A stretch of DNA of 16,183 nucleotides from Dehalococcoidales bacterium (GCA_028713395.1 JAQTOJ010000012.1:1-16183), one strand, 5' to 3'. Counted from the first letter of the stretch, positions 1 to 8,045 are shown. Numbers and translations: made by a program. The notes: generated by a model not told the origin, from the letters alone.

Positions 1-1724
1 GCTTCTTTGACAGCCGCTATTTTACCTTCGACTTCCTTGTACAGAGGCTCGGGCATTTTATCCTTGTTATCGCGCAGGGTCTTTTCCGCCTGATATGCCA
101 TGGTATCAGCGGTATTCTTGACCTCGATCTCTTCCTTGCGTTTCGTGTCTTCGGCGGCGTGAGCTTCCGCGTCACGGCGCATCTTTTCCACCTCGTCCTT
201 GCTTAAGCCGCCGGAAGTGGTAATGGTGATCTTCTGTTCTTTGCCGGTGCCCTTATCCACGGCTTTGACGCTCAGAATACCATTGGCATCGACATCGAAG
301 GTCACTTCAATCTGCGGCAAGCCTCGAGGCGCGGGTAAAATGCCGTCCAGCATAAAGCGACCCAGCGTGCGGTTATCCGTGGCCATGGGTCTTTCACCCT
401 GGAGGACGTGGATTTCCACACTCGGCTGGCTATCCGTAGCCGTGCTGAAAACTTGGCTTTTGGAGGTTGGGATGGTGGTGTTGCGGGGGATAAGGGGTGT
501 CATCACACCGCCCAGCGTTTCGATGCCCAGGGTTAACGGGGAGACATCAAGTAAGAGGACTTCTTTAACCTCGCCCTTGAGCACACCGGCCTGGATGGCG
601 GCGCCAATGGCTACGACCTCATCCGGGTTCACGCTCTTGTTCGGTTCTTTACCAAATAATTCCTTGACTTTCTGCTGCACCAACGGCATTCTCGTCTGCC
701 CGCCCACGAGAATCACTTCATCGATCTGGGCAGAGGTCTTGCCGGAATCCGTCAGTGCCTGCTTGCAGGGTTGTAAACTCTTTTCTACCAAATCCATCAC
801 CAGTTGCTCAAGCTTGGCACGGGTGAGGGTCAGGTTCAAATGTTTGGGGCCACTGGCATCCGCGGTGATGAATGGCAGGTTGATATCCGATTTCTGTACA
901 GTGGAAAGCTCTATTTTGGCTTTTTCCGCGGCTTCTTTGATACGCTGCAAAGCCATTCTATCCTGGCGCAGGTCGATACCCTGGTCGCGTTTGAATTCAT
1001 CGCAGACCCAGTCCATGATCCGCTGGTCGAAGTCATCGCCGCCAAGGTGGGTATCGCCGGCGGTAGATTTCACCTGGAAGGTGCCGCCGCCGATTTCCAG
1101 AATGGAGATATCGAAAGTACCGCCACCGAGGTCATAGACCGCGATGGTTTCCTCCTTCTTCTTATCCAGACCGTAAGCCAGAGCCGCAGCGGTAGGTTCA
1201 TTGATGATGCGCAGGACATTTAGCCCGGCAATGGCGCCGGCGTCTTTGGTCGCCTGCCGCTGGGCATCGTTGAAATAGGCCGGCACGGTAATGACCGCAT
1301 CAGTCACTTTTTCGCCCAGGAAAGCCTCGGCGTCCGCCTTCAGTTTCTGCAAAATCATAGCGGAAATTTCCGGTGGTGTATATTCTTTCCCGCCCATCAA
1401 TACCTTAACTTCATTATTGGGGCCTTTGATCACTTTATAAGTCTTGCGGTGGGCATCTTCTTCCACGGGTAATTCACGCCCTGCGGGTTCGCCCCATTTA
1501 CGTCCCATAAAACGTTTGATGCTGTAAACCGTGTTATCGGGGTTGACGATTGCCTGCCGGCGGGCTAGTTGCCCTACCAGACGTTCCCCGTTTTTACTCA
1601 TCGCTACGATGGAAGGGACGATGTTACCACCCTCGGAAGAGGGGATAACCACCGGTTCACCGCCCTGCATCACGGCCACTTCACTGAATGTTGTTCCTAG
1701 ATCGATTCCAACTGCTTTTGCCAT
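1..1724 (-). CDS. dnaK: Molecular chaperone DnaK (Hsp70), partial: C-terminus beyond the left edge
   Basis: Cytosolic ATP-dependent Hsp70 chaperone that binds unfolded segments in cycles driven by J-proteins and GrpE. The visible 574 codons contain the nucleotide-binding domain, starting MAKAVGIDLGTT (phosphate loop 1). The second phosphate motif DLGGGTFDISILEIGGG follows, then the adenosine motif ILVGGQTRMP, the linker region around EVLLLDVSPLTLG, and most of the substrate-binding beta domain. The sequence is cut at window base 1 inside the alpha-helical lid, so roughly 50-60 residues should be missing relative to the usual length of about 610-640. The start is supported by AGGAGG at 1731-1736 (minus strand), five bases before the ATG. 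It is the third gene of hrcA-grpE-dnaK, 29 bases after grpE, and should share HrcA/CIRCE control. One oddity is Phe at position 13, where bacterial DnaK normally has Asn. Identity is certain from conserved motifs throughout. Confidence 0.97.
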   Translation of the reverse strand, partial: MAKAVGIDLGTTFSEVAVMQGGEPVVIPSSEGGNIVPSIVAMSKNGERLVGQLARRQAIVNPDNTVYSIKRFMGRKWGEPAGRELPVEEDAHRKTYKVIKGPNNEVKVLMGGKEYTPPEISAMILQKLKADAEAFLGEKVTDAVITVPAYFNDAQRQATKDAGAIAGLNVLRIINEPTAAALAYGLDKKKEETIAVYDLGGGTFDISILEIGGGTFQVKSTAGDTHLGGDDFDQRIMDWVCDEFKRDQGIDLRQDRMALQRIKEAAEKAKIELSTVQKSDINLPFITADASGPKHLNLTLTRAKLEQLVMDLVEKSLQPCKQALTDSGKTSAQIDEVILVGGQTRMPLVQQKVKELFGKEPNKSVNPDEVVAIGAAIQAGVLKGEVKEVLLLDVSPLTLGIETLGGVMTPLIPRNTTIPTSKSQVFSTATDSQPSVEIHVLQGERPMATDNRTLGRFMLDGILPAPRGLPQIEVTFDVDANGILSVKAVDKGTGKEQKITITTSGGLSKDEVEKMRRDAEAHAAEDTKRKEEIEVKNTADTMAYQAEKTLRDNKDKMPEPLYKEVEGKIAAVKE

Positions 1725-1753
1725 ATCTTACCTCCTGTGTAAGGTTATATTTA

Positions 1754-2332
1754 TTATGGTTTATCCTGCTTCTCAGGTATGTGATTATTGTCTTGTTTTA
1801 CTTCTTTATCCGGTTTCTCGCCGTTACCCACGACGGCTTGCGTGGGACGGATGACCTTATCGAACAACATGTATCCGCGCCGCAAGTCCTTCACCACGAT
1901 CCCTTCTTCACCTTTTTCGTGCAGGCAGGCTTCGTGGAGTGTGGGATCGAAAGGCTTTCCCACGGCATCGATGGGTTTCAAACCCTGAGTTTCCAGTGTG
2001 GCGAGCAGCTTATTCGAAATCATCCGGAAACCTTCCGCCCATTCAGCCTTGGCCATCTTGTGGGGCATGTTCTGGAAAGCCCTTTCAAAATCATCCAGCA
2101 CCTGTAGCAAATTAAGGATAAGCTGGGCATTGGCGTATTTCGCCATCTCCTGCTTTTCCATCTCGGTGCGCCGTCTCAGATTGCTGAAATCCGCCTGGGT
2201 GCGTTTCCAGCTATCCAGGTATTCCGCAGCTTTTTGTACCGCTTCCGCCAGCGCCTGTTCGATAGTGCCCGGAATAATGGATTCCGCTTCGGGGTTGCTC
2301 TTCGGTTGTCCCTGTTTTTCTTCTGATGTCAT
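1754..2332 (-). CDS. grpE: Nucleotide exchange factor GrpE
   Basis: Cytosolic homodimeric co-chaperone that releases ADP from DnaK. The protein has 192 residues, a normal length. Residues 1-22 are a polar, probably disordered head. Residues 23-75 are a long charged helix suited to the dimeric coiled coil, including SNLRRRTEMEK. A hydrophobic helical segment follows (LLQVLDDFERAF, about 75-86). The C-terminal beta domain carries the GrpE signature: FDPTLHEAC at 128-136, then GIVVKDLRRGYMLFDKVIRP at 144-163. The last 20 residues are a charged tail. The gene lies between hrcA (61 bases upstream) and dnaK (29 bases downstream), the usual order. The ribosome site is weak: AGGGA lies about 14 bases before the ATG, so translation may depend partly on coupling or mRNA structure. 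I saw no better in-frame start. Confidence 0.95.
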   Translation of the reverse strand: MTSEEKQGQPKSNPEAESIIPGTIEQALAEAVQKAAEYLDSWKRTQADFSNLRRRTEMEKQEMAKYANAQLILNLLQVLDDFERAFQNMPHKMAKAEWAEGFRMISNKLLATLETQGLKPIDAVGKPFDPTLHEACLHEKGEEGIVVKDLRRGYMLFDKVIRPTQAVVGNGEKPDKEVKQDNNHIPEKQDKP

Positions 2333-2393
2333 TTTTCGATTATTATCCCTGTCTTATACTATTATCGGAGATTGACACTCGACCGGAAGTATT

Positions 2394-3440
2394 TTAGTTG
2401 TTATCGGTCTCTTCCCGCAAAGGTTCGCGTCCATACAAGCGGGAGATCAACTGCGTCAGCACATCCGCCATATAGTCCACCGAGGCGATGTTCTGGGCGT
2501 AGGCCATTCTGGTGGGACCGACGATAGCGACGCAGCCGATGGCTTCGCCGGGGATGCCGTACTGACTGAAAACCACGCTGCAATTCTGAATGGTTTCCGC
2601 TTCGTTTTCCATGCCGATGATGGTGTGAACGCCGGCTTCGTTCAAGCCGCGGGGCAGAAGCACTTTGAGCATATCTTTATGTTCCGTCAGACTGAGCAAT
2701 GCACGGTTACGCTGCGGATCGGTGAACTCCGGTTGGCTGAACATAAACTGCAAGCCGTCCATGAACAATTCCTCGAATTCCACGTGGTCTTCTGCGGTCA
2801 TAATGCCGACCAGGTCATCTACAATCCTCGCTTCGAGTGGGGTCAGTACCAAATCTCTGCTCTGTATCCGGGACGTGGATAATCCTTCGAATTCGGCGTT
2901 CAATTTGTTGGAGATATCTTTCAGCGTATTTTGGGTCACCGGCTCCGTGAAGGTGATGAGTTGCTGCCGTAAACGAGCGCCCTGCAACACGAGCACGATC
3001 AAAGCGGTGGTGTCCTGCAAACCTACGAGCTCCACGTGTTTGAATGTGCTGCGGTTCGATTTAGCGGTAGCTACCACCGCCATATTCTGGGACATATTTG
3101 CCAGTATGTTAGCGGTCAGTTTGATCCATTCTTCCAGACGGGTTTCTACCTGGTGGAAAAGGTGGCTGATCATCAATTGCTGGTCGACCGGTAAGCGCAC
3201 ACGGTTCAGGGTTTCGACGTAATAACGATACCCTTTATCAGAAGGGAAACTACCGGCGGAGGTGTGCGGTTGAATGATATAGCCTTCTTTTTTCAGCCGT
3301 GCCATCTCATTGCGGATCGTCGCCGAACTGACCTTCAACCCGTACCTGTGGGTCAGGGTTTGAGAGGGCACCGGCGCCGCGCCGTTAATATAGTTTTCAA
3401 TAATGATTTTCAGTATGTTTTCAGTTCTGGGCGAGAGCAT
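2394..3440 (-). CDS. hrcA: Heat-inducible transcription repressor HrcA
   Basis: DNA-binding repressor of class I heat-shock genes that binds CIRCE; in characterised bacteria the GroE chaperonin helps keep it active. From the chosen start MLSPRTENILK the protein has 348 residues, the usual family length. The N-terminal winged helix covers about residues 1-70, with recognition helix region SSATIRNEMARLKKEGYI. The conserved segment SAGSFPSDKGYRYYVETL follows (the family usually has PTDKGYR here). A GAF-like dimerisation region makes up the rest. Two in-frame ATGs lie upstream at 3464 and 3452, which would give 356 or 352 residues. The first lies inside the CIRCE operator and the second overlaps its last base. 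The ATG at 3440 has GGAGA at 3446-3450, so I prefer it. First gene of the hrcA-grpE-dnaK operon and expected to repress itself. Confidence 0.93.
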   Translation of the reverse strand: MLSPRTENILKIIIENYINGAAPVPSQTLTHRYGLKVSSATIRNEMARLKKEGYIIQPHTSAGSFPSDKGYRYYVETLNRVRLPVDQQLMISHLFHQVETRLEEWIKLTANILANMSQNMAVVATAKSNRSTFKHVELVGLQDTTALIVLVLQGARLRQQLITFTEPVTQNTLKDISNKLNAEFEGLSTSRIQSRDLVLTPLEARIVDDLVGIMTAEDHVEFEELFMDGLQFMFSQPEFTDPQRNRALLSLTEHKDMLKVLLPRGLNEAGVHTIIGMENEAETIQNCSVVFSQYGIPGEAIGCVAIVGPTRMAYAQNIASVDYMADVLTQLISRLYGREPLREETDNN

Positions 3441-3445
3441 TTTAG

Positions 3446-3450
3446 TCTCC
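3446..3450 (-). promoter_or_regulatory. Ribosome binding site that decides the hrcA start
   Basis: On the minus strand GGAGA sits directly after the CIRCE element, five bases before the ATG at 3440. Neither upstream in-frame ATG (3464, 3452) has a comparable purine stretch at the right distance, because their upstream bases are the CIRCE arms and spacer. This favours the 348-residue form of HrcA. Confidence 0.7.
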
Positions 3451-3451
3451 A

Positions 3452-3478
3452 TTAGCACTCTCATTGCCTGAGTGCTAA
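3452..3478 (-). promoter_or_regulatory. CIRCE operator (HrcA binding site)
   Basis: A perfect TTAGCACTC-N9-GAGTGCTAA inverted repeat, identical to the CIRCE consensus with its nine-base spacer. It begins within a base or two of the predicted transcription start of the hrcA operon. HrcA bound here would block transcription, and the transcript would begin with the same hairpin. It is the only CIRCE I found in the window. Confidence 0.97.
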
Positions 3479-3485
3479 CAACTCT

Positions 3486-3514
3486 AAATTAGCATTTTAA
3501 ACGGATTTTGTCAA
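3486..3514 (-). promoter_or_regulatory. Promoter of the hrcA-grpE-dnaK operon
   Basis: On the minus strand a perfect -35 TTGACA (3509-3514) is followed after 17 bases by TAATTT (3486-3491), a weak -10. The predicted start near 3479 lies at the upstream edge of CIRCE, the normal arrangement for HrcA-controlled operons. The -35 box and its spacing are strong. The exact -10 is less certain. Confidence 0.75.
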
Positions 3515-3576
3515 GAGGTTTACTAAGGACCAGTGCCCCTTCATTGGGTAGCTTTTTTTATAGGTCAAATCCCCTA

Positions 3577-3604
3577 TTGACAAGCCAGTTTCATATGTGA
3601 TAAC
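3577..3604 (+). promoter_or_regulatory. Probable promoter of the tetR-type gene, with a possible operator
   Basis: A perfect TTGACA (3577-3582) is separated by 16 bases from GATAAC (3599-3604), preceded by an extended -10 TG at 3596-3597. The predicted start is near 3611, giving a leader of about 60 bases. An inverted TGTCAA at 3610-3615 mirrors the -35 hexamer, and the spacer contains CATATG. These could be part of an autoregulatory operator, but the symmetry is modest. Confidence 0.5.
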
Positions 3605-3671
3605 CTCAGTGTCAACCACTACATAACGGCTGTTCGATGAAGTAAAACAGGTTTCCTGATAGGAGAATACC

Positions 3672-4307
3672 ATGTTTACCGGCATCCGAACCTACAGCCA
3701 GGATAAGTCTCTCGTCGAAACCCGACGGTGTGAACTAGTTCGCTTCGCCAGCCGGGTCTTCATAGAGAAAGGTTACGCCTCCGCCGGGATGCGTGAGATC
3801 GCCAGGTCTTTTGGTAAAAGCACCGGCACCATCTATCATTACGTTGGTTCCAAAGAAGATATCCTCCATCTCATTTTGGAGTTCGTCATCACTAACCAGC
3901 AAGAATACCTCAATGAAATCCAGGCTACTATTGCCGGGCTCAACCCCACCGCAGCCCTGACTGAAGCCATCAGAATCTACACTATTAAGTACGATGAATT
4001 TGCGGATATGCACATCTTCGTCAACCACGTTATGGTTATCCTTAACCCTGAAGATAGAAAAATGATGCTGGACGCCTCAAGAAGACTAATCGAATTTTTC
4101 CTGGCCTTGATCAATAGAGGCACGGAAAAAGGTGATTTTGGCGCAACAAATTCATTGATGGTCGCCTGGAACATCGTCATTATTGCCGGCGGTTGGGTGA
4201 ACCGGCGCTGGTTTTGGAAAAACGCTTTCTCGCTGGATCAATATATCGGCAACCAGACTGAATTGATTCTAAAAATGCTCGAGGCGCCTGTAATTCAGGG
4301 GTCGTAA
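3672..4307 (+). CDS. TetR/AcrR family transcriptional regulator
   Basis: A 211-residue dimeric one-component regulator of the usual length. The N-terminal helix-turn-helix spans about residues 22-66. It includes GYASAGMREIARSFGKSTGT and the recognition helix ending IYHYVGSKEDIL, the classic TetR pattern with the conserved tyrosine and the KEDIL-type end. The C-terminal half (70-211) is helical and variable, as expected of a ligand-binding and dimer domain, and gives no clue to the ligand. The start is supported by AGGAGA at 3661-3666, five bases before the ATG. The gene is divergent from hrcA and lies 104 bases upstream of an ABC importer binding-protein gene in the same direction. Control of that importer is plausible but not shown. 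Family assignment is secure; target and effector are unknown. Confidence 0.9.
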   Translation: MFTGIRTYSQDKSLVETRRCELVRFASRVFIEKGYASAGMREIARSFGKSTGTIYHYVGSKEDILHLILEFVITNQQEYLNEIQATIAGLNPTAALTEAIRIYTIKYDEFADMHIFVNHVMVILNPEDRKMMLDASRRLIEFFLALINRGTEKGDFGATNSLMVAWNIVIIAGGWVNRRWFWKNAFSLDQYIGNQTELILKMLEAPVIQGS

Positions 4308-4343
4308 ACCGGACTCGAGAAAATACACTCTGAGCAACAAACT

Positions 4344-4354
4344 AAAGGAGGTGA
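4344..4354 (+). promoter_or_regulatory. Orphan Shine-Dalgarno sequence without a gene
   Basis: AAAGGAGGTGA is a full-length match to the anti-Shine-Dalgarno end of 16S rRNA, stronger than any ribosome site used elsewhere in this window. No ATG follows at a useful distance. The real binding-protein start lies 58 bases downstream with its own GGGAGG (4396-4401). The site may be a relic of an earlier start, a ribosome standby site or a leader element. Confidence 0.5.
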
Positions 4355-4411
4355 CTATAAATTCTAACTTAAAGATATTTGCTACCAACAATATAGGGAG
4401 GAAAAGACAGA

Positions 4412-6094
4412 ATGAAAAAAGGTTTTTGGATTCTTGCAACCCTCCTCATCATTACCTCGTTAATGGCCGCTTCTTGTAATAAACCGGACACAACGTCAAA
4501 TACCACCACCCCCGCTACTATTGCGAACTCATCGACTGTCTCAACAACCACTACGGCTGCTTCAGAGTCTACGACTGTCAAAACCACCACCGCGACCACC
4601 GTGTCTGCTACCGCTGCGAACCAACCCAAGTATGGCGGATTTTTACGTTACGCTTATGGCTTGGAGCCTTCTTCTCTCGATCCGCAGACCGGCAACAGTG
4701 GCGGTGATGCTTACTATTGGAAGCAAATGTACGATCATATTATTGCTTCCGATTCACAGCTTGTGCCGGATGCCAGCCGATCGTTGGCGGAAAGCTGGGA
4801 ATTTCCTGATACGAAAACCATGATATTCCATCTTAGAAAGGATGTGAAATTCCATGATGGCACTCCCTTTGATGCCGCTGCCGTGAAATTCAATATAGAA
4901 AGAATACAAGATCCGGCAACGGCTTCTGCGGCCCGAGCTTCCTTCCTTACTATAGATAAAGTGGAAATTATCAATTCAACCACCGTGAAATTCCTCTTAA
5001 AAACTCCCTGGTCGGCAGGTGTCGGTCTCTTCGCCGACCGCGGCGGCACAATGAATTCCCCCACGGCCGTGGCTAAATGGGGGAAATCTTATAATTTCCA
5101 TCCCGTCGGTACGGGACCGTTTATGCTTGATGATTACGTTTCCGGCGGCAGTGTGAGTATGGTAAAGAATCCGTACTATTGGGGTAAAGACAAGAATGGG
5201 AATGCCCTCCCTTACACTGACGGGTTGAGGGCGTTGATCATTACCGACGCCACCACCCTGAGCGCCGCCCTGGAAACGGGCAAACTCGACCTCGCTTTTA
5301 TCCCGAACAAGGACGTAAAGAAATTCCAGGCGAAACCGGAAATAAGCACCATCAAGCAAGAAGGAACCGGGGTCAGTGCGTTGCTGTATTTTAACCTGGC
5401 TAAAGCCCCCATGGATGATATCAACCTGCGCAAAGCTGTCTCCTATGCCATCGATTGGGAGGCGATCAACCAGGCTATTTTCTACGGCAACTACTCTATT
5501 GCTGATGCCGGGATGTGGTTACCCGGGACATGGGTTTACGATAATACCGTGCCCAGACCGCAGTATGACCTGGCTAAAGCCAAGCAATTTCTTGCTAAAA
5601 GTTCCAAACCATCCGGTTTCAGTATGGATTGTTTAACCTGGGGTAATGACTTTACCCAGGCAACTCAAATGGTGCAATCACAACTGTCCGCCATCGGCAT
5701 CAATATCAACGTAAAGGTTTACGATGTCGGCACCGCCACGGCTAAATTCTTTGCTACTCAGGAAGCGCCCTTTTTCTTCTCAAGCTGGAGCCGTTATCCG
5801 GAACCCGATTGGATTGCCGGCAACAACTTCAAGAGCACGGCTTACTACAATCCGGGAAAATTACCGAACGCTACGGTTGACGATCTCATTGCCCAGGGCG
5901 CCGCGGAATATGATATCACCAAGCGCAAAGCCATTTACCGGCAAATTCAAACCATTGTCAGCGATGAGTGTTGGGTCATTCCGGGTCTATATGGCGTGAC
6001 CTACTGCGGCTACTGGAACGCAAAAGTGGCTGGAGTGGAGAACATGTTCGGCTGGGATGCCAAGATGGATCTCCGTTGGGTCTGGCTAAAGTAA
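4412..6094 (+). CDS. ABC transporter substrate-binding lipoprotein, family 5 (peptide/nickel/opine type)
   Basis: Extracytoplasmic binding protein that captures a solute, often an oligopeptide, and delivers it to the permeases encoded next. The protein has 560 residues. Residues 1-21 are a lipoprotein signal peptide with lipobox MAAS before Cys22, so it should be tethered to the outer face of the membrane. Residues 26-70 are a Ser/Thr/Ala-rich linker. The SBP_bac_5 domain follows, from YGGFLRYAYGLEPSSLDPQ (about 74-92) to the end, including the family motif LRKDVKFHDGTPFDAAAVKFN (141-161) and the second-lobe segment LRKAVSYAIDW. GGGAGG at 4396-4401 precedes the ATG by 10 bases. First gene of an importer cluster with the two permeases downstream. 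The substrate cannot be read from the sequence, and the family also includes nickel, opine and sugar-oligomer binders. Confidence 0.93.
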   Translation: MKKGFWILATLLIITSLMAASCNKPDTTSNTTTPATIANSSTVSTTTTAASESTTVKTTTATTVSATAANQPKYGGFLRYAYGLEPSSLDPQTGNSGGDAYYWKQMYDHIIASDSQLVPDASRSLAESWEFPDTKTMIFHLRKDVKFHDGTPFDAAAVKFNIERIQDPATASAARASFLTIDKVEIINSTTVKFLLKTPWSAGVGLFADRGGTMNSPTAVAKWGKSYNFHPVGTGPFMLDDYVSGGSVSMVKNPYYWGKDKNGNALPYTDGLRALIITDATTLSAALETGKLDLAFIPNKDVKKFQAKPEISTIKQEGTGVSALLYFNLAKAPMDDINLRKAVSYAIDWEAINQAIFYGNYSIADAGMWLPGTWVYDNTVPRPQYDLAKAKQFLAKSSKPSGFSMDCLTWGNDFTQATQMVQSQLSAIGININVKVYDVGTATAKFFATQEAPFFFSSWSRYPEPDWIAGNNFKSTAYYNPGKLPNATVDDLIAQGAAEYDITKRKAIYRQIQTIVSDECWVIPGLYGVTYCGYWNAKVAGVENMFGWDAKMDLRWVWLK

Positions 6095-6152
6095 CACAGG
6101 TTTATATAAGCTAACCGGGGATAGGGTCACCGGAGGAGGCGAAGAAAACTAT

Positions 6153-7100
6153 ATGGGTTCATATATCATACGCCGTCTGTTACAGATGATACCCGTGGTT
6201 ATTTTGGTAACAATGATGGTTTTCATGTTGCTGCACTTAACCGTTGACCCTATTGCCTTATTGATGGGTGGTGGTGAATCGCTGGATCCCGAGCAGGTGG
6301 CGGCTTTGCGGGCGGAATACGGGTTCGATAAACCTCTCATCATCCAGTATTTCACCTGGATGGGTCACACACTGACCGGCGACCTGGGAAGGTCGCACAA
6401 AACTCAGAGGCCGGTCATCGATGAGCTTAAAGACCGTTTGCCGGTGACACTGGAGATTGGTTTATTTTCCTGGTTGTTTTCAATCATCATTGCTATTCCT
6501 GCCGGGATTCTGTCTGCCGTAAAGCGAGGGTCGATCGCGGATATTGCTGCTACGGTGATTACTGTAGGTGGGTTGGCCGTGCCTGGTTTCTGGCTGGGGA
6601 CGATGTTGATTTTGCTGTTTGCGGTGCAGTTACGGTGGCTGCCGCCGTTCGGCTTCGTCAGTGTCTTTTCTAACCCCATTGAAGGTTTGAAAACGATTGC
6701 CCTGCCTGTCATTTCGCTTGGCGTCAGCGCTGCGGCACTGAATATGCGCCAGATCCGTTCCTCGATGCTTGAGGTATTGGTACAGGACTACGTGCGTACC
6801 GCCCGGGCGAAGGGTCTGAAGGAAAGCCGCGTCATTTGGCTGCATGCCCTGAAAAATGCTTCATTACCGGTGATTACTTTGATGGGGATGCAGATCGGCA
6901 GGTTGGCGGGAGGCGCCGTTGTCATAGAAAACTTGTTTGCTATTCCGGGAATGGGGCGGTTAATGGTCACATCCATCTTGGCATCTGACTTCCCGGTCGT
7001 GCAAGCATGTGTATTGATTACGGCGCTGATGGTGCTTTTCTCCAATCTCGTCACAGATATCGTTTACGGTTACGTTGACCCGCGGATTCGTTATAGTTGA
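6153..7100 (+). CDS. ABC transporter permease, DppB/GsiC-like
   Basis: Integral membrane subunit of a peptide-type importer. It has 315 residues, typical for DppB-like permeases. The N-terminal GSYIIRRLLQMIPVVILVTMM forms the first membrane helix. The external segment with YGFDKPLIIQYFTWM (about 56-70) and GDLGRSH is characteristic of the DppB branch. Five more hydrophobic segments follow. The cytoplasmic EAA loop that docks on the ATPase is DYVRTARAKGLKESRVIWLH (212-231), with the conserved ARAKG core. The C-terminus DPRIRYS is the usual DPR ending. GGAGGAGG at 6132-6139 precedes the ATG by 13 bases. The gene lies 58 bases after the binding protein and 27 bases before the second permease, so the three are probably one transcript. 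Confidence 0.93.
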   Translation: MGSYIIRRLLQMIPVVILVTMMVFMLLHLTVDPIALLMGGGESLDPEQVAALRAEYGFDKPLIIQYFTWMGHTLTGDLGRSHKTQRPVIDELKDRLPVTLEIGLFSWLFSIIIAIPAGILSAVKRGSIADIAATVITVGGLAVPGFWLGTMLILLFAVQLRWLPPFGFVSVFSNPIEGLKTIALPVISLGVSAAALNMRQIRSSMLEVLVQDYVRTARAKGLKESRVIWLHALKNASLPVITLMGMQIGRLAGGAVVIENLFAIPGMGRLMVTSILASDFPVVQACVLITALMVLFSNLVTDIVYGYVDPRIRYS

Positions 7101-7127
7101 CAACCCAAAAGGAGCTTCAGAAACGAT

Positions 7128-8015
7128 ATGAATAATAAAACACAATCGATTGAAATCCCAAAATCAAGCGGCAGCCAATTTTGGGTCAATACCAAGCGCT
7201 TAATGAAAATCCCGCTGGCGGTTTTTGGGTTCATCGTTATTATTTTGATCGTTTTCTGTGCCATATTCGCCCCCTTGATTTCACCTTATGACCCCAACGC
7301 CCAATCCAAGAATTATTTGAAACCGCCGTCGTCCACCAATTTACTTGGCACCGACCAGCTTGGCAGAGATGTGCTCACTCGTACCATTTTCGGCTCGCGT
7401 ATCGCTTTGATCGTCAGCCTGGGTGCGGTCAGCTTGGGTATCGTCATCGGGGTGCCGCTTGGTTTGATCGCCGGTAATTCCCGTGGTTGGGTGGATGAGG
7501 TTATTATGAGGCTTATGGATGCGCTATTATCATTTCCGAGCTTAATCATCGCCATTGGATTGGTGGCGGTACTAGGCAGCACGCTGCTTAATGTCATCTT
7601 GGCTATCGGCATCGCCAATGTGCCTTTTATTGCCCGGATTGTCAGAGCGCAAGCTCTCTCTGTTCGCGAACAACCGTATATTATGGCCAGTCACTCTATT
7701 GGGGCTTCTAGTTGGCGGGTGATTTTCCGTCATATTTTGCCCAACTCCATGGCACCTGTCATTGTCCAGGGCACGTTGGGCATGGCTTACGCTATTTTAA
7801 CTGAAGCCGCCCTCGGTTTCCTGGGTCTTGGGGTGCCGCCGCCAACTCCTACCTGGGGAAATATGTTGCAATTTGCTTTTCCGGTGCTGGACCGTGCAGC
7901 CTATCTCTCCATCGTGCCGGGGATAGCGATATTTTTATTGGTGCTGGCTTTCAACTTTACCGGAGATGCGTTAAGAGACGTGCTCGATCCCAGACTAAGG
8001 GGTTTGTTCCGCTAG
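7128..8015 (+). CDS. ABC transporter permease, DppC/GsiD-like
   Basis: Second membrane subunit of the importer, expected to pair with the DppB-like protein. It has 295 residues, normal for DppC-like permeases. A polar N-terminal tail (1-27) leads into the first helix (about 28-52). Then comes the DppC family signature: SPYDPNAQ, LLGTDQLGRDVLTRTIFGSR (72-91). Four or five further helices follow. The EAA loop is YIMASHSIGASSWRVIFRHI (184-203) with PNSMAPVIV after it. The C-terminal DPRLRG is typical. AAAAGGAG at 7107-7114 lies 13 bases before the ATG. No ATPase gene follows; the next gene has its own promoter and an unrelated product, so this permease closes the visible operon. Confidence 0.93.
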   Translation: MNNKTQSIEIPKSSGSQFWVNTKRLMKIPLAVFGFIVIILIVFCAIFAPLISPYDPNAQSKNYLKPPSSTNLLGTDQLGRDVLTRTIFGSRIALIVSLGAVSLGIVIGVPLGLIAGNSRGWVDEVIMRLMDALLSFPSLIIAIGLVAVLGSTLLNVILAIGIANVPFIARIVRAQALSVREQPYIMASHSIGASSWRVIFRHILPNSMAPVIVQGTLGMAYAILTEAALGFLGLGVPPPTPTWGNMLQFAFPVLDRAAYLSIVPGIAIFLLVLAFNFTGDALRDVLDPRLRGLFR

Positions 8016-8045
8016 ACCAAAGCCTGCTCCCCGGTTAGCGATACT

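Noticed and set aside
199..1137. Open frame of 312 codons on the plus strand opposite dnaK
   Set aside because: It lies wholly antisense to a certain gene, has no ribosome site or family motifs, and long antisense frames opposite dnaK are a well-known by-product of its codon use.
4351..4479. A 42-residue frame from GTG within the orphan Shine-Dalgarno, overlapping the binding-protein start
   Set aside because: The GTG is inside the ribosome site itself and has none of its own; the sequence has no coding character.
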